Part shown: positions 56,867 to 64,000 of the stretch, piece after piece
Layout of the letters: the number at the start of each line of letters is the position of its first letter
How positions within the stretch are numbered: the stretch's first letter is position 1
Assembly: GCA_016124315.1 (NCBI GenBank)
Contig: WGNW01000001.1
Span: 1-64,000, forward strand
Direction of reading: 5' to 3'
From: Alphaproteobacteria bacterium
Lineage (GTDB): Bacteria; Pseudomonadota; Alphaproteobacteria; SMXS01
DNA: 64,000 bases
The notes under the pieces: model-generated
What the model saw: only the letters and a program-made list of their open reading frames with translations
Told to the model about the DNA's origin: nothing
The model's database searches: none
Made by a program: the position numbers and the translations under genes

Positions 56867-58852
56867 ATGTCCGGACGAACCACAAGCGCAGAAGCCGCCG
56901 GCGCGCCGGACCAGCCGGTGCGGGTGATTTTCGGCGCCCTCATCCTGGTGATGCTGCTCGCCTCCCTCGACCAGACCATCGTCTCCACGGCGCTGCCACG
57001 GATCGTCGCCGAGTTCGGCGCGCTCGCCCACCTCTCCTGGATCGTCACCGCCTACATGCTGGCCACCACCATCGTCACGCCGCTCTACGGCAAGCTGGGC
57101 GACCTGCTGGGCCGCAAGATCGTGCTTCAGGCGGCGATCGTGCTGTTTCTGCTGGGCTCGGCGCTGTGCGGCGTCGCCGGTTCCATGGGCGAGCTGATCG
57201 TCTTCCGGGCGCTACAGGGGCTGGGCGGCGGCGGGCTGATGGTCACCGCCATGGCGGTGATCGGCGACATCATCCCGCCCCGCGAGCGCGGCCGCTACCA
57301 GGGCCTTGTGGGCGCGGTGTTCGGCGTCTCCACGGTGATCGGGCCGCTGGTGGGCGGCTTCTTCGTCGAGCACCTGAGCTGGCGCTGGATCTTCTACGTC
57401 AACCTGCCGCTGGGCCTGGTCGCATGGATCGTCATCGCCATGGCGTTCCGCAACCCGGCCGAGCGCCGGCATCCGAAGATCGACGTGCCGGGCGCGGCAC
57501 TGCTGGCCGTCGGCCTCACCGCCCTGGTGCTGTTCACCAGCCTGGGCGGCCACACCCTGCCGTGGTCGTCGCCGGAGACGATCGGCCTCATCGCCGTCAC
57601 CGTGCTGGCGCTGGGCGGCTTCCTGCTGGTGGAGCGGCGGGCGGCCGAGCCGATCCTGCCGTTGCCGCTGTTCGCCAACCGCACCTTCGTCATCGCCTGC
57701 GCCGTCGGCTTCATCGTCGGCCTCGCCATGTTCGGCTCGATCACCTACATGCCCATCTACCTGCAGGTGGTGAAGGGCGTCAGCCCGTCAACCGCCGGGC
57801 TGCAGCTGACGCCGATGATGGGCGGCGTGCTGCTCACCTCGATCTCCAGCGGCCAGATCATCACCCGGGTCGGCCGCTACCGGGTGTTCCCCATCGTCGG
57901 CACCGCGGTGGTCACCCTGGGCCTCGGCCTGCTGTCGACGCTCAAGACCGAAAGCAGCACCTGGGCGGCCTCCGGCTACATGCTGGTGCTGGGCATGGGG
58001 CTCGGCATGGTGATGCAGGTGCTGGTGCTGGCGGTGCAGAACGCCGTCGACTACCGCAACCTCGGGGTGGCGACGTCGGGCAACACCATGTTCCGCTCCA
58101 CCGGCGGCTCGGTCGGCGTCGCGCTGTTCGGCGCCGTCTTCGCCGCCGGGCTGACCAGCGGCCTCGCCAGCCGCTTTCCCGCCGGCGTACACCTGCCCAG
58201 CGCGGTGGACCCGGCCGCCACCGCCGCGCTGCCGCCGACGGTGCGCCCCGCCTCCCTCGACGCGTTCACGGCGGCGCTGCATCCGCTCTTCCTGTCGGCC
58301 TCGGTGATCGCCGCCTTCGCCTTCGTGCTGACCTGGTTCCTGCGCGAGGTGCCGCTGCGCGGCGCCGCCCGCTCCGAGACCATCGGCGAGAGCTTCGCCG
58401 TGCCCCACGACGCCACCTCCCTGGAGGAGCTGGAGGCGATCGTCGGCCGGCTCTGCCACCGCGACAACCGGTGGGCGATCTTCCAGCGGGCCGCCGACCG
58501 GATCGGCATCCCGCTGGCGCCCGACGAGATGTGGTTGCTGATCCAGTTCTGGCGGCGGCCCGGTGGCACCGGCCGCGCCGCGCCGTCGGTCGCGCCGGAG
58601 CTGCGCGACCGCATCGCCCGGCGGCTGGCGGAACGCGGCCTGCTTTCCCGTTCCGACGACGGTGGCTGGTCCTGCACCGAGGCGGGCCGCGACATGGTCG
58701 ACCGCATCGTCGCCGACTACCGCACCCGGCTCGCCGAGCAGATCGCCCGCTGGTCGCCGGAAAGCCACGAGGAGGTGCGCCGGATGCTCGCCGAGCTGGC
58801 CCGCGAGCTGGTGGCGGAGCTGCCGCAGAAGCCGGCTGCCCGCGCTGCCTGA
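56867..58852 (+). CDS. DHA2-type MFS exporter with C-terminal winged-helix domain
   Basis: 661 residues. The first about 490 form a 14-segment EmrB/QacA-type MFS protein: LASLDQTIVSTALPRIVAEF, GKLGDLLGRKIVLQ (loop 2-3) and GVSTVIGPLVGGFF (motif C). The rest is soluble: LEELEAIVGRLCHRDNRW, then a winged-helix-like ELRDRIARRLAERGLLSRSD with a following wing GGWSCTEAGRDMVDR and a long helix. Such a fused MarR-like domain is unusual; its role, DNA binding or sensing, is unknown. ATG 56867. Confidence 0.85.
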   Translation: MSGRTTSAEAAGAPDQPVRVIFGALILVMLLASLDQTIVSTALPRIVAEFGALAHLSWIVTAYMLATTIVTPLYGKLGDLLGRKIVLQAAIVLFLLGSALCGVAGSMGELIVFRALQGLGGGGLMVTAMAVIGDIIPPRERGRYQGLVGAVFGVSTVIGPLVGGFFVEHLSWRWIFYVNLPLGLVAWIVIAMAFRNPAERRHPKIDVPGAALLAVGLTALVLFTSLGGHTLPWSSPETIGLIAVTVLALGGFLLVERRAAEPILPLPLFANRTFVIACAVGFIVGLAMFGSITYMPIYLQVVKGVSPSTAGLQLTPMMGGVLLTSISSGQIITRVGRYRVFPIVGTAVVTLGLGLLSTLKTESSTWAASGYMLVLGMGLGMVMQVLVLAVQNAVDYRNLGVATSGNTMFRSTGGSVGVALFGAVFAAGLTSGLASRFPAGVHLPSAVDPAATAALPPTVRPASLDAFTAALHPLFLSASVIAAFAFVLTWFLREVPLRGAARSETIGESFAVPHDATSLEELEAIVGRLCHRDNRWAIFQRAADRIGIPLAPDEMWLLIQFWRRPGGTGRAAPSVAPELRDRIARRLAERGLLSRSDDGGWSCTEAGRDMVDRIVADYRTRLAEQIARWSPESHEEVRRMLAELARELVAELPQKPAARAA

Positions 58853-58939
58853 ACGGCGGGCCGCGCCGGGATTCCCTTTGCATCGGCATGCCAAACCGCT
58901 AATGATCGCGGCGGGACGACGACGATCTGGGGAGGTCGC

Positions 58940-60301
58940 ATGAACGGCACGACGGCAACAGTTTCGGGCGCATCGGACAAGGCGGGCGGCGCGGCGCGGC
59001 GCGGCGTGCAGATCGGCTCGTTCTTTCCCAACCGGCCGCTGCCCACCTTCTTCGCCATGGCCGCCGACGACCTGCCGCTGCATTTCGACATGGACGAGCT
59101 GACCGAGAAGCAGAAGGCCGACCATTACGAGCAGAACCAGCTGCTCGCCATGCTGCAGTCGGCGCTGCTGTCGATCAGCAAGCCGGAGGACTACGTCGCC
59201 CTGTTCGACGCGTTCTCGCGCGAGCCGTGGCGCGGCTTCCTCGCCCGCCACCACGCGCTGGCGGCACGGGCCGGCGCCGAGATGGTGCCGCTCGACCACA
59301 TCCTCTACGCGCCGGTCGAGACCTATTACGAGACGCTGGCCGGCATGCTGCCCGGGGACGTGGACCTGATCACCTTCCTGATGATGAGCCGCTCCAACCA
59401 GGTGATCCACCAGGACCAGGCGGCCATCGAGCGGATGCTGAAGCTCAACTCCAAGTTCCATTTCGCCGAGAACGCGCCGCCCTTCGGCATCCCGGTGCCC
59501 GACACCATGATCGCCACCCAGCCGCTGGCCGGCAACAAGGCGGTGGAGGACTTCTTCGCGCGGCACGGCAACAAGGTGATCCTGAAGATGACCGGCCAGC
59601 CCGGCGCGCGCAACGTCAAGGCGGTGAACAGCATCGCCGAGGCGGAGGCGTACCTGAAGGAGCACCGGCCCACCGACCTCGTGCTGGTGCAGGAGCGCCT
59701 GCCGCTCGACCGCTACGTGGAGTGGACCGCCGACCTGCTGGTCACCGACACGTCGGTGGAGCTGGACAACGTCCGGCGCATCCTGGTGGCCGACGGGCTG
59801 TGGATCGGCAACTTCATCTATCCCGAGCCGCCGGTGAGCGACGCCCAGCGGGCCGAGTTGCTGAAGGTGGGCGAATACGCCCGCCAGTTCGGCTTCGGCA
59901 CCAAGGTGGGCGACTGCCTCGGCATCGACTACTTCATCGGCCCGGAGGGCGAGGTGGTGGTGACCGAGATCAACCCGCGCTGGACGGCGGGCCTGTTCCC
60001 CACCCAGGCGCTGCGCCGGGTGAACCGCAAGCGCGAGGACGCGGTCGCCTATTTCGAGCTGATCCGGCTCGACCAGTACGAGGAGTTCCAGGCCTTCGCC
60101 GGCGAGCACCTGCCGAACAACTCGCAGGGCGCCTTCGCGGTGATGCCGCTGGGCTTCTCGCCCTACGAGCGCGACGTGAACGGCGTCGCCCGGGTCTTCA
60201 CCTGGCTGGTGGTGACGGGCGACTTCCCGGCGTTCCGCAAGGCCGCCAAGGCGGTGCTGGGCGACGGCGGTCTGCCCAACGGCGATCTCGTCCCGCTCTG
60301 A
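58940..60301 (+). CDS. ATP-grasp family protein
   Basis: 453 residues. An ATP-grasp pattern is visible from about residue 205: KVILKMTGQPGARNV (ATP-binding Lys), VLVQERLPLDRYVEWTADLL, and the Mg site VVVTEINPRWTAG. The N-terminal 180 residues lack clear similarity to known ligases. ATG 58940 has GGGGAGGTCGC before it. No biosynthetic partners surround it, so the product is unknown; a carboxylate-amine ligase is the usual chemistry. Confidence 0.7.
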   Translation: MNGTTATVSGASDKAGGAARRGVQIGSFFPNRPLPTFFAMAADDLPLHFDMDELTEKQKADHYEQNQLLAMLQSALLSISKPEDYVALFDAFSREPWRGFLARHHALAARAGAEMVPLDHILYAPVETYYETLAGMLPGDVDLITFLMMSRSNQVIHQDQAAIERMLKLNSKFHFAENAPPFGIPVPDTMIATQPLAGNKAVEDFFARHGNKVILKMTGQPGARNVKAVNSIAEAEAYLKEHRPTDLVLVQERLPLDRYVEWTADLLVTDTSVELDNVRRILVADGLWIGNFIYPEPPVSDAQRAELLKVGEYARQFGFGTKVGDCLGIDYFIGPEGEVVVTEINPRWTAGLFPTQALRRVNRKREDAVAYFELIRLDQYEEFQAFAGEHLPNNSQGAFAVMPLGFSPYERDVNGVARVFTWLVVTGDFPAFRKAAKAVLGDGGLPNGDLVPL

Positions 60302-60314
60302 TCCGGCCGAGTCC

Positions 60315-61814
60315 CTAGATCGGCGGCATGGTCGACAGGTGCACGGCCAGCGCCGCCCGTGCCCAGCCGGCGAACAGCTGACGCACCTGCTGACACTGGT
60401 AGTCGGCGGGCTGGACCTGGCAGAACTGCATGGCCTGCGGGTTCACGGTGATGCCGCGGCGGGTCGCGCCGACGCCCACATAGTCGCCGCCGCGCATCAT
60501 GTGGGTGACGAAGGCGTAGTCGGCATAGACGTCGCCATAGGGCGAGGCCGGGCGCATGTTGGCATAGGCGCTGCGGCGCACGACGAATCCGTCGGCGGCG
60601 CGCACCTTGGGCATAGGGTAGGTGAAGCTTGGGTCGGGCTGCATGTAGGCCGGGAACAGCGTCGCCATGTCCTGCTCGAACTGCTGCGAGGCCTGCTGCG
60701 CCGCCGCCATGCGCTGGTTGGCGTCTTCCGCGTCGGTGTGGACGCCGCGGACGAACAGGTCCACGCCCGGGCCGACCGACGCCGTGCAGTAGTTCCCCTG
60801 GGAGGTCAGGGTGGCGCCCTCGGGCACCGCCACCGACGCGCCCGATTGCGGGTCCACCCAGACCTCGAAGCGCAGCGCCGAGAGGTCGGGGAAGGTGAGG
60901 CCGAAGACGGCGGCGAGCTGGGAGAGGCCGACCACGTCGTCCGAATCCCTGGAGAGCTCGCCCAGCTGCACGAGGCGCGAGCGGCTCAGCGTCATCGAGC
61001 CGCAGGATACGCCCTCGACCTGCGCCTGCGGCGTCTGGTCGGCGAAGCTGAGGCCCGAGGCGCGCCGCATGGCACCGATCGAGGCGACGGCCGCCGCGTT
61101 CGGCAGCTCCGCCACGTAGCTCGCCCGAACCGCCCAGACGATGCCGCCCAGGCCGTCCTGCAGCCCGCCGGTGCCGACGCCGACCACCCGGCCGTCCGGG
61201 CCGACCAGCGGCGCGCCCGACAGGCCGGGCAGCAAATTGCCGTCCAGTCGGAGCACCAGGGTCTGCAGGTCGAGCTCGCCCGACGCCAGCAGCTTGGCGC
61301 GGAACCGGTCGTCCAGCATGTCCGCCAGCTTGGAGCCTGGCGGGGCGTTGGCGACGGTGACGTCGAGCATCTTGCTGTCGGCGGTCGGCGCGCCCAGGGC
61401 GTAGCCCACCGCCGCGACCTTGGCGTTGACCGGCGGCACCTCGGCGCCGATCTCCAGCGGCGCCAGGCCGCTCGGCCGGTCGAGCGTGAGCAGCACGAGG
61501 TCGCGGGGATGCAGCTCCCGCGCCGGGGTGGCGGTGTAGGACTTGCCGTCGGGGAAGATCATGCTGATCCGGGTGCAGCCGGCGACCACGTGCCGCGCGG
61601 TCACCACGTGCTGCGGGTCGGGCCAGACGAAGGCCGTCGCGGCCCGCTCCTGTCCGCCGGCGCACGAGCTGGCACGGATGCGGGCGACCTTCTTCCCGGT
61701 CTCCACCAGCATGGCGGCCGTCGGCGCGTTCGCTGCCTGGGCGGCGATGCCGTCGGGCCAGGCCAGCATCACCGCGAGGAGCAGCAGCAGGGCCGCCGCG
61801 GCCGGACGTCTCAC
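60315..61814 (-). CDS. Trypsin-like serine protease, periplasmic
   Basis: 499 residues with signal peptide (AAAALLLLLAVMLAWPDGIAAQA). Catalytic triad: His in VVTARHVVAGCTRI, Asp in ELHPRDLVLLTLDR, Ser in LLPGLSGAPLVGPDG. The rest, about 260 residues after the catalytic domain, is of unknown fold and has several Cys. GTG 61814 overlaps the upstream gene's stop as GTGA, so the two are coupled. No PDZ domain was seen, unlike DegP. Confidence 0.8.
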   Translation of the reverse strand: MRRPAAAALLLLLAVMLAWPDGIAAQAANAPTAAMLVETGKKVARIRASSCAGGQERAATAFVWPDPQHVVTARHVVAGCTRISMIFPDGKSYTATPARELHPRDLVLLTLDRPSGLAPLEIGAEVPPVNAKVAAVGYALGAPTADSKMLDVTVANAPPGSKLADMLDDRFRAKLLASGELDLQTLVLRLDGNLLPGLSGAPLVGPDGRVVGVGTGGLQDGLGGIVWAVRASYVAELPNAAAVASIGAMRRASGLSFADQTPQAQVEGVSCGSMTLSRSRLVQLGELSRDSDDVVGLSQLAAVFGLTFPDLSALRFEVWVDPQSGASVAVPEGATLTSQGNYCTASVGPGVDLFVRGVHTDAEDANQRMAAAQQASQQFEQDMATLFPAYMQPDPSFTYPMPKVRAADGFVVRRSAYANMRPASPYGDVYADYAFVTHMMRGGDYVGVGATRRGITVNPQAMQFCQVQPADYQCQQVRQLFAGWARAALAVHLSTMPPI

Positions 61815-62416
61815 GGCACCGGCTCCGCCTTGCCGCAGGCGACCAGCCAGGCCGCGTCGAGCATCGGGCCGAGCCGTTCCGGATCGTCGGGCGCCTTGAG
61901 CGACTTGAGCGCCGCCCAGACTCCGCCCGTGTTGATCATGGCGCGCAGCCGGTCCTGCGGGCTGGAGAAGCGGTCGGCGGTCAGGGCGCCGCAGTCGCCG
62001 GCGCCTTCCTCGGCGAACAGCAGGCCGGAGCCGGCGGTCGGCGTGCCGCTGGCGGGCGCGGCGCTGCCGGCGGGCGCGATGCCGAGGATCTGGAAGATGG
62101 CGAGGTCCCGGGCCCGTTCCGGCGGGTAGCCCGCCTGGGTCCATTCCGCCACCCGGTCGGATACCGAAGGGCTCAGCGTGCCGTGCGCGCGCAGCAGGAT
62201 GCCGCCGACCACGGCGAACGCCATCGCCAGGCTGAAGCCGACCACCCGCGAGGCGCTGGCCTCCACCGCGACCGGGCCGACCGAGCCGCCGAAGCCGAAG
62301 AAGGTGACGACCACCGCGAGCAGCGAGGCGACGGTGGAGGCGACCACCGGCGATGCCGACAGGCCCAGCAGCAGGCCGACGAGAAGACCCAGCGCGATGC
62401 CCGCCAACAGATTCAT
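61811..62416 (-). CDS. Small membrane protein coupled to the protease
   Basis: 201 residues with three hydrophobic segments at the N-terminus (LLAGIALGLLVGLLLGLSAS; ASLLAVVVTFFGFGG; VVGFSLAMAFAVVGGILL), then a soluble Ala/Gly-rich C-terminal half (DCGALTADRFSSPQDRLRAM). No family recognised. It probably anchors or controls the protease whose start overlaps its stop. ATG 62416. Confidence 0.7.
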   Translation of the reverse strand: MNLLAGIALGLLVGLLLGLSASPVVASTVASLLAVVVTFFGFGGSVGPVAVEASASRVVGFSLAMAFAVVGGILLRAHGTLSPSVSDRVAEWTQAGYPPERARDLAIFQILGIAPAGSAAPASGTPTAGSGLLFAEEGAGDCGALTADRFSSPQDRLRAMINTGGVWAALKSLKAPDDPERLGPMLDAAWLVACGKAEPVP

Positions 62417-62498
62417 GCGTTGCCCCTCACAACGGAGCCTTCATGCTACGCCGGCCGGCGCCACAGGCAAAGCGATTGGTGCGATTTCGGCAGTCAGC

Positions 62499-64000
62499 CT
62501 AGCTTCCGGTGGCGGACTCCGCGGGCCGCGTAAAGATGGTCCGGCCGTCCTTGACGGTCTCCATCACCCGGATGTCCTTGATGGTCTCGGGCGGCACGGT
62601 CAGCGGATTGCGGTCGAGGATCACCAGGTCGGCGCCCTTGCCCGGCGTGATCGAACCCTTCTCGTTCTCCTCGAAATACTGCCGCGCGGCGTCGATGGTC
62701 ACCGATTGCAGGGCGCGCCGGGCCGAGACGCGCTGGAGCGGGCCGATGATGTCGCCGCTGCGCGACCGGCGGTTCACCGCCGACCACATCAGCCGCATGA
62801 TGTCCGGCGGCACGATGGGCGCATCGTTGTGGATGGTGAACCGGATGCCCCGGTCCGCCGCCGAACGCGCCGGGCTGATGCGGTAGGCGCGCGCCGGGCC
62901 GAGCACCGACTCCCGGTGCCAGTCGCCCCAGTAGAAGGTGTGGGTGACGAAGAAGGACGGGATCATCCCCAGCTTGGCCATGCGGTCCAACTGGTCGTCG
63001 CGGACGGTCTGGGCGTGGATCATCACCGGGCGCTGGTCGCGGCCCGGATAGGCGGCCTCGGCCGCCGCCACCGCGTCGATGAACTGCTGCGCGGCGGCGT
63101 CGCCGTTGCAGTGGGCGAGGACCTGCCAGCCGCGTCCATAATAGTCGAGCACGCGCCGGTTCACCTCGGCGTCGGAGAGGGCGGGATAGCCCCTGTAGTC
63201 GGCGTCCTTGCCCGGCGGCGGCTTGTAGTAGGGCTGGCTCAGCCACGCCGTCTTGCCCTGGGGCGAGCCGTCCAGCACCAGCTTGACGCCGCCCACCCTC
63301 AGCCGATGGTCGTAGGTCCGCGTGCTCGCCGCGTCGCCGATCAGCCCGTCGTTCAGCCAGGTTGGATAGGCGACCACATCGATGATCAGCCGCCGCTGCG
63401 CCGCCGCGTCGCGCAGCAGCGCCAGGTCGGCGGCCTGGGTGGCGCCGTCCTGGGCGGTGGTGATGCCGTAGCCCGCATAGACGCGCTGGGCCTCGTCCAG
63501 GTCGGCGAGGCGCTGCGCCTCGTCGGGCCGGGGCAGCTTGGAGACGGCGAGGAACATGGCGTGCTCCTCGAGCACGCCATCCGGCTGCCGCCCGTCGGCC
63601 TCGCGGCGGATCACGCCGCCCTCCGGGTCCGGCGTGTCCGGGCCGATGCCCATCAGTTCGAGCGCCCTGGAGTTGGCCGCCGCCAGATGGCCGGAGACGT
63701 GCAGGATCAGCACCGGCCGGTCGGCCGACACGGCGTCAAGGTCGTGGCGGGTCGGGTGCCGCTGCTCGGCGAGCAGGGAATCGTCGTAGCCGAAGCCGAC
63801 GATCCAGCCGCCTTCCGCGGCAGTGCGGTCGCGCTGTGCGGCGAGTGCCTGCTGAACGTCGGCGACGGAGGAGACGTGGCCGGCCGGCGGCGGCTGCAGG
63901 TCGGCATAGCGGGCGACGGCGGCCAGCATGGTGATGTGGCCGTGGGCGTCGATCAGCCCGGGCAGCAGCGTCCGGCCGTGCAGGTCGACCCGCCTGGTCG
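62499..64000 (-). CDS. Amidohydrolase, YtcJ-like (5' end outside window)
   Basis: 500 residues visible; the frame is open to the window edge. GLIDAHGH, the metal-binding HxH, starts close to the visible N-terminus, followed by VHC-like motifs: LAHCNGDAAAQQFIDAV, VMIHAQTVRDDQLDRM and SFFVTHTFYWGDWHRE. The C-terminus PGKGADLVILDRNPLTVPPE is typical of the amidohydrolase_3 group. Substrate unknown. The beginning lies right of the window. Confidence 0.88.
   Translation of the reverse strand, partial: TRRVDLHGRTLLPGLIDAHGHITMLAAVARYADLQPPPAGHVSSVADVQQALAAQRDRTAAEGGWIVGFGYDDSLLAEQRHPTRHDLDAVSADRPVLILHVSGHLAAANSRALELMGIGPDTPDPEGGVIRREADGRQPDGVLEEHAMFLAVSKLPRPDEAQRLADLDEAQRVYAGYGITTAQDGATQAADLALLRDAAAQRRLIIDVVAYPTWLNDGLIGDAASTRTYDHRLRVGGVKLVLDGSPQGKTAWLSQPYYKPPPGKDADYRGYPALSDAEVNRRVLDYYGRGWQVLAHCNGDAAAQQFIDAVAAAEAAYPGRDQRPVMIHAQTVRDDQLDRMAKLGMIPSFFVTHTFYWGDWHRESVLGPARAYRISPARSAADRGIRFTIHNDAPIVPPDIMRLMWSAVNRRSRSGDIIGPLQRVSARRALQSVTIDAARQYFEENEKGSITPGKGADLVILDRNPLTVPPETIKDIRVMETVKDGRTIFTRPAESATGS

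Overview
The window is a GC-rich chromosomal segment from an alphaproteobacterium, most likely of the Rhodospirillales type. This is inferred from gene order (atpD-atpC, then rppH-ctpA-envC-gpmI-rlmH-rsfS-nadD-proA-proB-obgE-rpmA-rplU), from the NasS/NasT nitrate control system and from the overall codon use. No rRNA operon and no CRISPR array were seen. Both ends cut genes: atpD at the left, an amidohydrolase at the right.

1-13 kb is core chromosome. It holds the end of the ATP synthase operon, a ferritin-like protein, and a long minus-strand housekeeping run. The rpmA and obgE parts of that run are separated by a strong hairpin terminator. A tRNA-Ser(CGA) lies at 12954-13043.

13.3-27.4 kb is a complete assimilatory nitrate island on the minus strand. 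The operon nrtA-nrtB-(fused double ATPase)-nirB-nirD-nasA-hemD-like imports nitrate and reduces it to ammonium. From the ATPase gene onward every start codon overlaps the previous stop as ATGA. Upstream lie nasS (cytoplasmic nitrate sensor) and nasT (ANTAR antiterminator), then an outer-membrane porin. The nrtA leader carries two hairpins with A1/G4 hexaloops followed by an intrinsic terminator, which is the expected NasT target. A TGCG-N-CGCA motif occurs before all three transcription units.

27.5-29.7 kb is a scar of mobile and broken DNA: a 34-nt fragment nearly identical to the tRNA-Ser anticodon-to-variable-arm region, a 5'-truncated and frameshifted IS630-type transposase, low-GC spacer, a small unknown gene, an ankyrin-repeat gene, a short C-terminal remnant that may come from a toxin gene, and a roughly 100-bp inverted-repeat element.

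29.7-51.5 kb is accessory metabolism and envelope: an SDR, an HNH protein, a DUF169 protein, a TonB-dependent receptor, a flavin monooxygenase-like protein, a P-loop sulfotransferase, three adjacent small secreted Cys-containing proteins of unknown function (a fourth lies 4 kb away), TetR, a Rieske oxygenase, a DUF1801/nitrobindin-like/MarC operon, a thiolase, an MFS carrier, a periplasmic protein with a duplicated OB-like domain, a class A beta-lactamase, an alginate-export-type porin, an autotransporter relic and a two-gene DUF2846 operon.

51.6-64 kb holds a single-polypeptide type II restriction-modification enzyme with a small overlapping partner, an OmpA-like lipoprotein, a dienelactone hydrolase, a DHA2-type MFS exporter fused to a winged-helix domain, an orphan ATP-grasp protein, a trypsin-like protease coupled to a small membrane protein, and a YtcJ-like amidohydrolase.

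Functions are read from motifs in the sequence. No database search was run, so family names for the weaker cases are provisional.
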